64,000 bases of DNA from Diplocloster modestus. GTDB taxonomy: Bacteria; Bacillota; Clostridia; Lachnospirales; Lachnospiraceae. The translations under genes were made by a program, and so were the position numbers. Position 1 is the first letter of the stretch; every line of letters begins with the position of its first letter. Positions 34,375-41,987 of this stretch are shown piece by piece. The notes below the pieces were generated by a model. The model was not told the DNA's origin. It was given only the letters and a program-made list of their open reading frames with translations, and ran no database searches. Location of the stretch: contig NZ_JAHQCX010000023.1 in NCBI RefSeq assembly GCF_019042245.1, positions 19,681 to 83,680 on the forward strand. Reading direction: 5' to 3'.

Positions 34375-34502
34375 ATTCATATGTCCTGCAATTGGTTATC
34401 CATTAGGACAGGCTCAGGGATAAGAAATAAATAGAGGTTTATAGGAGATAGAATAGCATTGGGACAGAAAAATGTGAGACAGGATCAGAAAGGAAGAACA
34501 GC

Positions 34503-35300
34503 ATGAATTTATGCAGTATAGCCAGCGGCAGCAGCGGGAACTGTATCTATGTGGGCAGTGAAAAAACGCATTTGCTGGTGGACGCGGGAATCAGCGGTAA
34601 ACGGATCGAACAGGGACTGAATGAACTGGATCTGACCACAGGGGATATGAAGGGGATTCTGATTACCCATGAACATATCGATCACGTACAGGGCCTGGGA
34701 GTGCTGGCCAGAAGATATGGATTGCCGATCTATGGGACAGCAGCCACTTTTGAGGCGGTGAAGCGGATGAATTCCGTGGGAAAGATACCGGATGAGCTGT
34801 TTTGTCCGATCCGTCCGGATGACGTGTTTGAAATCGAGGATTTGCAGATCCGGCCGTTTTCCATTTCCCATGATGCCGCTGATCCGGTGGCTTACCGGCT
34901 GGAATGCGGTGCGAAGGCAGTCGGAGTTGCCACTGATATGGGGATTTATACAGATTACATCGTGGAGAATCTGCAGGGCTTAGATGCCCTTTTGCTGGAG
35001 GCGAACCATGATATACATATGCTGGAGGTGGGTGCCTATCCCTATCCGTTGAAGCGGCGGATTCTGGGAGAACGAGGCCATCTGTCAAACGAAGCCAGCG
35101 GTCAGCTGCTTTGCAGGCTGTTGCATGATAAATTAAAATCAATCGTACTGGGTCATCTGAGCAAGGAGAACAACTATGCGGAACTGGCCTATGAAACGGT
35201 AAAGCTGGAAATAGACCTGGATATGTGCCCGTACCAATCCGGGGATTTTAAAATCCAGGTGGCAAAAAGAGACTGCGTATCGGATCTAATCGCAGTTTGA
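34503..35300 (+). CDS. MBL-fold hydrolase (YycJ/WalJ-like)
   Basis: A 265-residue metallo-beta-lactamase-fold protein. The N-terminus SIASGSSGNCIYVGSEKTHLLVDAGISGKRIE and the metal motif THEHIDHVQGLG fit the YycJ/WalJ group. GVATDMGIYTDYIVENLQGLDALLLEANHD supplies further ligands, and VLGHLSKENN the last His. WalJ proteins are thought to be DNA 5' exonucleases linked to repair and cell-wall control. Here no walKR genes are nearby, but polA is. GGAAGAAC lies upstream of the ATG. Length is normal. Confidence 0.9.
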   Translation: MNLCSIASGSSGNCIYVGSEKTHLLVDAGISGKRIEQGLNELDLTTGDMKGILITHEHIDHVQGLGVLARRYGLPIYGTAATFEAVKRMNSVGKIPDELFCPIRPDDVFEIEDLQIRPFSISHDAADPVAYRLECGAKAVGVATDMGIYTDYIVENLQGLDALLLEANHDIHMLEVGAYPYPLKRRILGERGHLSNEASGQLLCRLLHDKLKSIVLGHLSKENNYAELAYETVKLEIDLDMCPYQSGDFKIQVAKRDCVSDLIAV

Positions 35301-35386
35301 AAAAGAGAATTATAGAAATAAAATTAAGAGAAAATTAAAAAGAGAATTAAGAAAGAGATTTGAGAAGAATAGAAGGAGAGCAGAGG

Positions 35387-35659
35387 ATGAAAAAGACAAT
35401 CATTACCGTTGTGGGAAAGGATACCGTGGGTATCATCGCCAAAGTGTGTACATACCTGGCAAATAACAATATTAATATAGAGGATATTTCTCAGACGATC
35501 GTGCAGGAATATTTCAACATGATGATGATCGTGGATACAAATCATTCCACCAAGCCTTTTGCGGATCTGTGTAAGGAGCTGGATCAGATCGGAGATGAAA
35601 TCGGGGTAACCATCAAATGCCAGCATGAAGATATTTTTGACAAAATGCATCGGATTTAA
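35387..35659 (+). CDS. ACT-domain protein (UPF0237 type)
   Basis: A 90-residue protein that is a single ACT domain, MKKTIITVVGKDTVGIIAKV, with the ligand-binding NNINIEDISQTIVQEYFNMMMIVD. Such stand-alone ACT proteins are thought to bind an amino acid and regulate a partner. The partner is probably the PFL-family protein encoded 26 bases downstream, because the pair is conserved in Firmicutes and archaea. The ATG at 35387 is used since AAGGAG lies just upstream and the family begins here; an upstream ATG at 35360 would precede that site. Confidence 0.92.
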   Translation: MKKTIITVVGKDTVGIIAKVCTYLANNNINIEDISQTIVQEYFNMMMIVDTNHSTKPFADLCKELDQIGDEIGVTIKCQHEDIFDKMHRI

Positions 35660-35685
35660 CGAGAGGAAGGCGCAGGGATAACGCG

Positions 35686-37050
35686 ATGATTAATATATTT
35701 GAAGTAAATGAAACGAACCGGATGATCGAACAGGCGAATCTGGATGTGCGTACGATTACGCTGGGTATCAGCCTGCTGGACTGTGCAGATGCAGATCTGC
35801 AAAAAGTAAATGAAAATATTTACCGTAAAATTACAACCCTGGCGGAAAAGCTGGTGGCTACCGGAAAAGAGATCGAGCGGGAATTCGGGGTTCCCATTGT
35901 AAATAAAAGAATTTCTGTGACCCCCATTGCCCTGGTGGGAGCGTCAGCCTGCAAGTGCCCGGAGGATTTCGTGGAGATCGCGAAGACATTAGATAAGGCG
36001 GCAAAGACGGTGGGAGTCAACTTCATCGGTGGATATTCCGCGCTGGTGTCCAAAGGAATGACGGCGGCGGATGAGTATCTGATCCGTTCGATTCCCGCGG
36101 CGCTTTCCTGCACCGACCGGGTGTGCAGCTCTGTGAATGTGGGTTCCACAAAATGTGGGATAAATATGGATGCTGTGAAACTTTTGGGAGAAACTGTATT
36201 AAAGACGGCGGAATATACAAAGGAGCAGGATTCTCTGGGCTGTGCGAAGCTGGTCGTATTCTGCAACGCGCCGGATGATAATCCGTTTATGGCAGGAGCT
36301 TTCCACGGCGTTACGGAAGCGGATGCCATAATTAACGTAGGTGTCAGCGGCCCTGGTGTTGTGAAGCAGGCGTTGGAACAGGTGCGGGGGGAAAACTTCG
36401 AGGTTCTCTGTGAGACCATCAAAAAGACCGCCTTTAAGGTAACCCGGGTGGGTCAGCTGGTAGCCCAGGAAGCGTCAAGGCGTATGGGGATTCCCTTTGG
36501 AATCGTGGACTTGTCATTAGCACCCACGCCGGCCATCGGGGACTCAGTGGCAGAGATCCTTCAGGAGATCGGACTGGAATACCCGGGAGCGCCCGGTACC
36601 ACGGCGGCTCTGGCCTTGCTCAACGATCAGGTAAAAAAAGGCGGAGTGATGGCATCCTCCTATGTGGGAGGCTTGAGCGGCGCATTTATACCGGTCAGTG
36701 AAGACCAGGGGATGATCGACGCGGTGGAAGCAGGGGCGTTAACTCTGGAAAAATTGGAAGCCATGACCTGTGTCTGCTCTGTCGGCCTGGATATGATTGC
36801 CGTGCCGGGAGACACGAAGGCATCCACGATTTCCGGTATTATCGCAGATGAGATGGCCATTGGTATGATCAATCAGAAGACGACGGCAGTCCGTCTGATT
36901 CCTGTGATCGGGAAAACGGTGGGAGATACGGTAGAATTCGGTGGTCTGCTGGGGTATGCGCCGGTGATGCCGGTGAACGGTTTTTCCTGCGAGAGATTTG
37001 TGAACAGGGGAGGCCGGATTCCCGCCCCAATACACAGCTTCAAAAACTAA
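35686..37050 (+). CDS. PFL-family protein (UPF0210/DUF711)
   Basis: The 454-residue cytosolic protein belongs to the UPF0210 family, which has a fold related to pyruvate formate-lyase but without a proven activity. Typical stretches are LDVRTITLGISLLDC, GVNFIGGYSALVSKGMT, VCSSVNVGSTKCGINMDAV, GVSGPGVVKQAL, FGIVDLSLAPTPAIGDSVAEIL and GLDMIAVPGDT. Neither a glycyl-radical loop (RVxGY) nor a Cys-Cys active site is seen, so it is not a functional PFL. It is paired with the ACT protein upstream. Three identical-loop hairpins follow its stop codon. Confidence 0.92.
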   Translation: MINIFEVNETNRMIEQANLDVRTITLGISLLDCADADLQKVNENIYRKITTLAEKLVATGKEIEREFGVPIVNKRISVTPIALVGASACKCPEDFVEIAKTLDKAAKTVGVNFIGGYSALVSKGMTAADEYLIRSIPAALSCTDRVCSSVNVGSTKCGINMDAVKLLGETVLKTAEYTKEQDSLGCAKLVVFCNAPDDNPFMAGAFHGVTEADAIINVGVSGPGVVKQALEQVRGENFEVLCETIKKTAFKVTRVGQLVAQEASRRMGIPFGIVDLSLAPTPAIGDSVAEILQEIGLEYPGAPGTTAALALLNDQVKKGGVMASSYVGGLSGAFIPVSEDQGMIDAVEAGALTLEKLEAMTCVCSVGLDMIAVPGDTKASTISGIIADEMAIGMINQKTTAVRLIPVIGKTVGDTVEFGGLLGYAPVMPVNGFSCERFVNRGGRIPAPIHSFKN

Positions 37051-37175
37051 GAATAGTTGTGGAGCGAATGCGGAACAACTATTCGCTACCGACCGGCTAT
37101 GCCGGGCGGGTACCGCTAAGTATTTAATCGGAGCGAATGCGGAGATTAAAGTTGTGGAGCGAATGCGGAACAACT
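37051..37175 (+). promoter_or_regulatory. Three hairpins with an identical 14-nt loop
   Basis: The loop GGAGCGAATGCGGA occurs at 37061-37074, 37130-37143 and 37156-37169. It is closed by three different perfect stems: GAATAGTTGT/ACAACTATTC (10 bp), TTTAATC/GATTAAA (7 bp) and AGTTGT/ACAACT (6 bp). Between the first two lies a hairpin CCGGC-TAT-GCCGG with outer TACCG/CGGGTA. The array fills the gap between the PFL gene and the MATE gene, whose ATG is 18 bases further on. No T-run follows, so these are not simple terminators. Confidence 0.75.
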
Positions 37176-37192
37176 AAAGGGGTTATTTAGTT

Positions 37193-38554
37193 ATGAATAA
37201 AGATATGACAGTGGGGAAACCCGGGAGGACTTTGTTCTTTTTCGCGGTACCCATGGTGCTGGGCAATCTGTTTCAGCAGCTTTATAATATCGTCGATTCG
37301 ATGATTGTGGGAAATTTTGTAGGCTCGGATGCGCTGGCTGCTGTCGGCGCGTCTGCGTCTATTACTTTTTTATTTGTGGCTATAGCCACTGGCATGAGTG
37401 TGGGTTCATCCGTAGTGATCTCCCAGTTCTTCGGTGCCAGACAGATGGGAAAGGTCAAGACCTGTATCTATACGATCCTGTTGTTCGCCGCTGTGTTAAG
37501 TGCCGTGCTTACGGTGATCGGAGTAGGAGGAAGCGGTGTGATCCTGCGCTGGATGAATACACCGGATAATGTGTTTGCAGACGCATCCACATATCTGAGA
37601 ATCTATTTCGCGGGTATGTTCTTCCTTTTTACCTACAATACGCTGACATCTATTTTTAATGCGCTGGGGGATTCCAGGTCTCCGCTGGTATTCCTGGCAT
37701 TTTCGTCACTAACAAACATCGTTCTGGACCTGGTCTTTGTCATACGATTTGAAATGGGTGTGGCGGGCGTGGCATATGCCACCCTGATTTCCCAGGGGAT
37801 CTCCGCGGTACTCTCCTTTATCTGGCTGATGATCCGCCTCCGCAAAATGCAGATCCAGGAGGATTTTTCCTATTTTGACTTCCGTACCCTGAAAACAATC
37901 TGGAAGATCGCGATTCCATCCACCATTCAGCAGTCCATCGTATCCATCGGTTTCGTACTGGTACAGGCACTTGTCAACCGCTATGGATCCGTGGTGATGG
38001 CGGGGTACGCGGCAGCCGGTAAGATAGATAGTATAGCGATCCTGCCGATGGTAAATGTGGGGAATGCCATGTCCACCTTTACCGCCCAGAATATCGGGGC
38101 TGGAAAGCCGGAGCGGGTAACCAGAGGGCTGCGGGCCGGCTGGATCATGAGTGGAGTAATCGGGCTAATTGTCACGGTTATCTTATTCCTCTGGGGTGAT
38201 GTCTTTGTGGGCGCTTTTGTAGATACAGCCAGTAACCTGGAGGTAATCGCCGTGGGAGTGGAATACTTAAGAGTGGTCAGTACCTTCTATGTGGTCATGG
38301 GAGTTATGAATACGGCAAACGGAGTGCTAAGGGGCGCCGGAGATATCAAGGTGTTCCTGGTCAGTGCCCTGTGCAATCTGGGCAGCCGGGTGATTCTGGC
38401 CTATGCGCTCGCCTATGTGATCGGAAAATCCGCGATCTGGTGGGCTATACCGATCGGCTGGTCTATCGGGCTCATCATCTCCCTGATCCGGTTAAAGAGT
38501 GGAAAATGGAAAGGAAAATCACTGGTAGATACAACGCCTTTACCCGAAGATTAG
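37193..38554 (+). CDS. MATE-family efflux transporter
   Basis: A 453-residue membrane protein with twelve hydrophobic segments in two homologous halves, typical of the MATE family (FFAVPMVLGNLFQQLYNIVDSMIVG at the start, IPSTIQQSIVSIGFVLVQALVN at the start of the second half, TFTAQNIGAGKPERV). It should export drugs or metabolites using a Na+ or H+ gradient; the substrate is unknown. AAAGGGG lies before the ATG, directly after the triple hairpin array. A LysR-type regulator starts 20 bases after the stop codon and may control it. Confidence 0.93.
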   Translation: MNKDMTVGKPGRTLFFFAVPMVLGNLFQQLYNIVDSMIVGNFVGSDALAAVGASASITFLFVAIATGMSVGSSVVISQFFGARQMGKVKTCIYTILLFAAVLSAVLTVIGVGGSGVILRWMNTPDNVFADASTYLRIYFAGMFFLFTYNTLTSIFNALGDSRSPLVFLAFSSLTNIVLDLVFVIRFEMGVAGVAYATLISQGISAVLSFIWLMIRLRKMQIQEDFSYFDFRTLKTIWKIAIPSTIQQSIVSIGFVLVQALVNRYGSVVMAGYAAAGKIDSIAILPMVNVGNAMSTFTAQNIGAGKPERVTRGLRAGWIMSGVIGLIVTVILFLWGDVFVGAFVDTASNLEVIAVGVEYLRVVSTFYVVMGVMNTANGVLRGAGDIKVFLVSALCNLGSRVILAYALAYVIGKSAIWWAIPIGWSIGLIISLIRLKSGKWKGKSLVDTTPLPED

Positions 38555-38574
38555 CAGGAAACAGGAGGGGTTAG

Positions 38575-39510
38575 ATGAATATCGCGCATTTACGGTATGC
38601 GGTAGAGATTGCCAAGACAGGCTCCATTACACAGGCGGCGGATAATCTGTATATGGGGCAGCCGAACATGAGCAAAGCGGTAAAAGAACTGGAATCCACG
38701 CTGGGAATCGTGATTTTCAAGCGGACGCCCAGGGGAGTGGTACCCACTCAAAAAGGAAAGGAGTTCCTGGCCTACGCCCGGAATATCCTGGCCCAGATTG
38801 ATAATCTGGAATCTCATTACAAGCAGCAGGAGGAAGACTACCAGAGCTTCTCTGCATTTGTTCCGCGGGGCAGTTACATTGCCACTGCGTTTACGCGGTT
38901 TGTAAATGAACTGGATTTTGACCGGGGACTGGAACTGAACTTCAAAGAGACCAATACGATGGCCATTATAAACGGCGTGCTGGAGTACGAATGCAATCTG
39001 GGAATTATCCGTTACCAGGCCGTCTATGAAGAATACTTTCAGAACATGATCCATGAACGGGGCTTAAAAAGCCAGCCGGTTCTGGAATATGAATATAAGG
39101 CCCTGATGTCCAAAGAGCATCCTCTGGCCGCCAAAGAACAGGTAAACGATCAGCAGATCTGCGGTTACACGGAAATCATGCATGGAGACCTGGCCGTTCC
39201 TTTCCTGCCGGTGACGAATCCGGCCCAAAGCGGGTGCGAAAAGATGACAAAGCGCCGCATTTACGTGTATGAAAGGGGAAGCCAGTTCGATCTGCTGGTC
39301 AACGTGCCCGGCACCTACATGTGGGTTTCGCCCATGCCCCGGGAAGTATTAGACCGCTATGGTCTGGTGCAGAAGTCCTGCAAGATATCAGAACATCGCT
39401 ATCGGGATGTTCTGATCTACCACCGTGACTATCATTTCACCGAACTGGATAAGCTGTTTTTAGAAAAACTGGAAACCGTCAAAACGGAATTGGGGACATG
39501 TCCAAATTGA
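38575..39510 (+). CDS. LysR-family transcriptional regulator
   Basis: The 311-residue regulator has an N-terminal winged helix (MNIAHLRYAVEIAKTGSITQAADNLYMGQPNMSKAVKELE) and a periplasmic-binding-like effector domain (about 90-300). The C-terminal residues GTCPN are encoded by the first of three GGACATGTCC repeats that run past the stop codon, suggesting that the original end was altered by the repeat. It may regulate the MATE gene upstream or the alcohol dehydrogenase downstream. The start follows AGGAGGGG. Confidence 0.92.
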   Translation: MNIAHLRYAVEIAKTGSITQAADNLYMGQPNMSKAVKELESTLGIVIFKRTPRGVVPTQKGKEFLAYARNILAQIDNLESHYKQQEEDYQSFSAFVPRGSYIATAFTRFVNELDFDRGLELNFKETNTMAIINGVLEYECNLGIIRYQAVYEEYFQNMIHERGLKSQPVLEYEYKALMSKEHPLAAKEQVNDQQICGYTEIMHGDLAVPFLPVTNPAQSGCEKMTKRRIYVYERGSQFDLLVNVPGTYMWVSPMPREVLDRYGLVQKSCKISEHRYRDVLIYHRDYHFTELDKLFLEKLETVKTELGTCPN

Positions 39511-39550
39511 TCTGGGACATGTCCAAACTGATTTGGGACATGTCCAAATC
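39491..39550. repeat. Three GGACATGTCC palindromes with 21-bp period
   Basis: The perfect 10-bp palindrome GGACATGTCC starts at 39494, 39515 and 39536, each within TGGGACATGTCCAAA. The period equals two helical turns, so the three sites face the same side of the DNA. The first copy overlaps the 3' end of the LysR gene. This could be an operator array or a clostridial extragenic repeat. Confidence 0.8.
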
Positions 39551-39611
39551 CACCCATGTGCCTGCATACATATCTGTATTCCAATTTTATATTACCCATA
39601 TATCCGAAAGT

Positions 39612-39651
39612 TTGTTAAAATAATAACAGAAAATTGTTAAATAAATAACAG
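39612..39651 (+). promoter_or_regulatory. Two Rex-like operators before the alcohol dehydrogenase
   Basis: TTGTTAAAATAATAACAG (39612-39629) and TTGTTAAATAAATAACAG (39634-39651) each match the Rex redox-repressor consensus TTGTTAANNNNTTAACAA with two changes in the right half. They are 22 bp apart and end just before the ribosome binding site of the alcohol dehydrogenase gene. Rex controls such fermentative genes in other Clostridia in response to NADH/NAD. Confidence 0.6.
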
Positions 39652-39674
39652 ACAAAGGAAAGGATGAGTATAAC

Positions 39675-40856
39675 ATGGCAAGATTTACATTACCCAGAGA
39701 TGTATATTATGGAAAAGGCACACTGGAGGTGCTGAAAACCTTAAAGGGAAAGAAAGCGATCGTTGTAGTCGGAGGCGGCTCCATGAAACGCTTCGGTTTT
39801 CTGGATAGAGCAGTTGATTACCTGAAAGAAGCAGGTATGGAAGTTCAGTTGTTTGAAAATGTAGAGCCGGACCCTTCCGTAGAAACAGTTATGCGCGGAG
39901 CGAAGGCTATGCAGGAATTCCAGCCGGACTGGATTGTGGCTATGGGCGGCGGTTCCCCGATCGACGCCGCGAAAGCAATGTGGGCGTTCTATGAATATCC
40001 GGAGACCACGTTTGAAGATCTGATTACACCGTTTAATTTCCCGGAACTGCGTCAGAAAGCAAAATTTGCGGCGATTCCTTCCACATCCGGAACTGCTACT
40101 GAAGTAACCGCTTTCTCTGTTATCACAGATTATGAGAAAGGCATCAAATATCCGCTGGCTGACTTTAACATTACTCCGGATGTGGCTATTGTAGATCCGG
40201 TTATCGCAGAGACTATGCCTGAGAAACTAACGGCTCATACCGGAATGGATGCGCTGACTCATGCGATCGAAGCATATGTATCTACGCTGAACAGCCCGTT
40301 TACAGATCCTCTGGCGATCAAAGCCATTCAGATGGTATTCGAATATCTGCCGGCTTCTTATCAGAAGGATATGAGCGCAAGAGAGCAGATGCACTATGCA
40401 CAGTGTCTGGCCGGAATGGCATTCTCCAACGCTTTGCTGGGTATCGTACATTCCATGGCTCACAAGACGGGAGCCGCGTTCTCTACCGGACATATTCCTC
40501 ACGGATGCGCCAATGCTATTTATCTACCTTACGTTATTCAGTACAACGCGAAAGATGAGACCGCGAAGAAACGTTACGCTGACATTGCAAGAGAGGCTGG
40601 CTTAACCGGAGCAAACGATGATGAACTGGTGAAAGCACTGTGTGACAAGATCGACGCTTACAATGTGAAACTGAGTATTCCGAAGACCTTAAAAGAATTC
40701 GGTATCAATGAAGATGAGTTCAAAGAGAAAGTAGCAGCGATCGCCGAATTGGCTGTAGGGGATGCCTGTACAGGTTCCAATCCGAGAGCCATCACCCCGG
40801 CTGAGATGGAAAAATTATTAAACTGCACTTACTACGGAACAGAAGTGGATTTCTAA
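39675..40856 (+). CDS. Iron-containing alcohol dehydrogenase
   Basis: A 393-residue NAD(P)-dependent dehydrogenase of the group III family. The nucleotide loop is AMGGGSPIDAAKAMW and the metal site includes Asp and His residues in HTGMDALTHAIEAY, HSMAHKTGAAFSTGHIPHG and CANAIYLP. FAAIPSTSGTATEVTAFSVITD is a further family signature. It probably reduces an aldehyde to an alcohol (butanol dehydrogenase-like) to dispose of NADH. Two Rex-like sites upstream suggest redox control. Codon use is strongly adapted, consistent with high expression. AAAGGAAAGGATG precedes the start. Confidence 0.94.
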   Translation: MARFTLPRDVYYGKGTLEVLKTLKGKKAIVVVGGGSMKRFGFLDRAVDYLKEAGMEVQLFENVEPDPSVETVMRGAKAMQEFQPDWIVAMGGGSPIDAAKAMWAFYEYPETTFEDLITPFNFPELRQKAKFAAIPSTSGTATEVTAFSVITDYEKGIKYPLADFNITPDVAIVDPVIAETMPEKLTAHTGMDALTHAIEAYVSTLNSPFTDPLAIKAIQMVFEYLPASYQKDMSAREQMHYAQCLAGMAFSNALLGIVHSMAHKTGAAFSTGHIPHGCANAIYLPYVIQYNAKDETAKKRYADIAREAGLTGANDDELVKALCDKIDAYNVKLSIPKTLKEFGINEDEFKEKVAAIAELAVGDACTGSNPRAITPAEMEKLLNCTYYGTEVDF

Positions 40857-40912
40857 TGTTGGTTTGCTGAAGACGGCACTCTTTGGTTTTACCATATATA
40901 GTGAACGATACG

Positions 40913-40983
40913 GAAGATAGAATATGGAAGGGGAGGTTTACCGGATAACCGCTGATCCGGCTCCCGGACCGTATTCTATTTTC
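40913..40983 (+). terminator. Terminator after the alcohol dehydrogenase
   Basis: GAAGATAGAATATGG (40913-40927) pairs with CCGTATTCTATTTTC (40969-40983), allowing G-U pairs, around an inner hairpin GGAG...CCGGAT/ATCCGG...CTCC. Confidence 0.65.
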
Positions 40984-41005
40984 TGTGTGATTTTATTATC
41001 AAGTG

Positions 41006-41034
41006 TTGCCATTTTTTTCGATTTGGCTTATAGT
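41006..41034 (+). promoter_or_regulatory. Promoter of nfnAB
   Basis: TTGCCA (41006-41011) and TATAGT (41029-41034) are spaced by 17 bases, about 60 bases before the nfnA start. Confidence 0.65.
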
Positions 41035-41096
41035 AAAAAGGACGTACCTATTTGCAAAGCTAAGGGGAGCAAATAGTAAGTTTGAGGAGGAATAGT

Positions 41097-41987
41097 ATGT
41101 ACAAAATACGCAAGGCAGAAAAATTAGCAGAAAATATTTTTCTGATGGACGTGGAAGCGCCCAGAATCGCAAAGTCCTGTGAGCCAGGACAGTTTCTCAT
41201 CGTAAAAATGGATGAGAAAGGGGAACGGATTCCGCTGACGATCTGTGATTATCATCGGGAGGACGGCACTGTTACCATCGTATTTCAGATTGTCGGGGCA
41301 TCTACGAAGAAAATGGCTGAACTTCAGGCAGGAGACAGCTTCCGCGATGTGATCGGGCCTCTTGGGCAGGCGTCGGAATTCATACACGAGCCGGCCGCAG
41401 AGCTGAAAGAAAAAAAATATCTTTTCGTTGCAGGCGGTGTCGGCACCGCTCCTGTATATCCGCAGGTAAAATGGATGAAAGAAAACGGTATAGATGTGGA
41501 TGTCATAGTCGGAGCCAAGAACAAAGACCTGCTGATCCTGGAAGACGAGATGAGGGCAGTGGCCGGAAATCTGTATGTCACCACAGATGACGGTTCTTAT
41601 GAGCGCAAAGGCATGGTAACAGAAGTGATTAAGGATCTGGTTCAGAACGAAGGAAAGCATTATGATCAGGTGGTCGCGATCGGCCCTATGATCATGATGA
41701 AGTTTGTATGTCTTCTGACCAGAGAACTGGGACTTCCCACCATTGTTAGTTTAAATCCCATTATGGTTGACGGAACCGGTATGTGCGGTGCCTGTCGTGT
41801 AACCGTAGGAGATCAGGTGAAATTTGCCTGTGTGGACGGCCCGGAATTCGACGGCCATCTGGTGAATTTTGACGAGGCGATGAAACGCCAGACGATCTAC
41901 AAGACTCAGGAAGGCAGAGCCATGTTAAAATTGCAGGAAGGCGATACGCATCATGGCGGCTGCGGACATTGCGGAGGTGACGAGTAA
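41097..41987 (+). CDS. nfnA: NfnA-type FAD/[2Fe-2S] subunit of ferredoxin-NADP oxidoreductase
   Basis: The 296-residue protein has an N-terminal FAD-binding barrel (EPGQFLIVKMDEKGERIPLTICDY), an NAD(P)-binding domain (KYLFVAGGVGTAPVYPQV, DVIVGAKNKDLL) and a C-terminal cysteine cluster (GMCGACRVTVGDQVKFACVDGPEFDG) that binds a [2Fe-2S] centre. It pairs with the flavoprotein encoded next to form NfnAB, which couples NADPH, NADH and ferredoxin by electron bifurcation; the related SudAB is an alternative. The ATG at 41097 has AGGAGG upstream. Its stop codon overlaps the next start (TAATG). Confidence 0.9.
   Translation: MYKIRKAEKLAENIFLMDVEAPRIAKSCEPGQFLIVKMDEKGERIPLTICDYHREDGTVTIVFQIVGASTKKMAELQAGDSFRDVIGPLGQASEFIHEPAAELKEKKYLFVAGGVGTAPVYPQVKWMKENGIDVDVIVGAKNKDLLILEDEMRAVAGNLYVTTDDGSYERKGMVTEVIKDLVQNEGKHYDQVVAIGPMIMMKFVCLLTRELGLPTIVSLNPIMVDGTGMCGACRVTVGDQVKFACVDGPEFDGHLVNFDEAMKRQTIYKTQEGRAMLKLQEGDTHHGGCGHCGGDE

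Noticed and set aside
35686..37050. True pyruvate formate-lyase
   Set aside because: No glycyl-radical loop or active-site Cys pair; it fits UPF0210.
37051..37175. CRISPR-like array
   Set aside because: The repeated 14-mer sits in hairpin loops at uneven spacing, there are no spacers of constant length and no cas genes.
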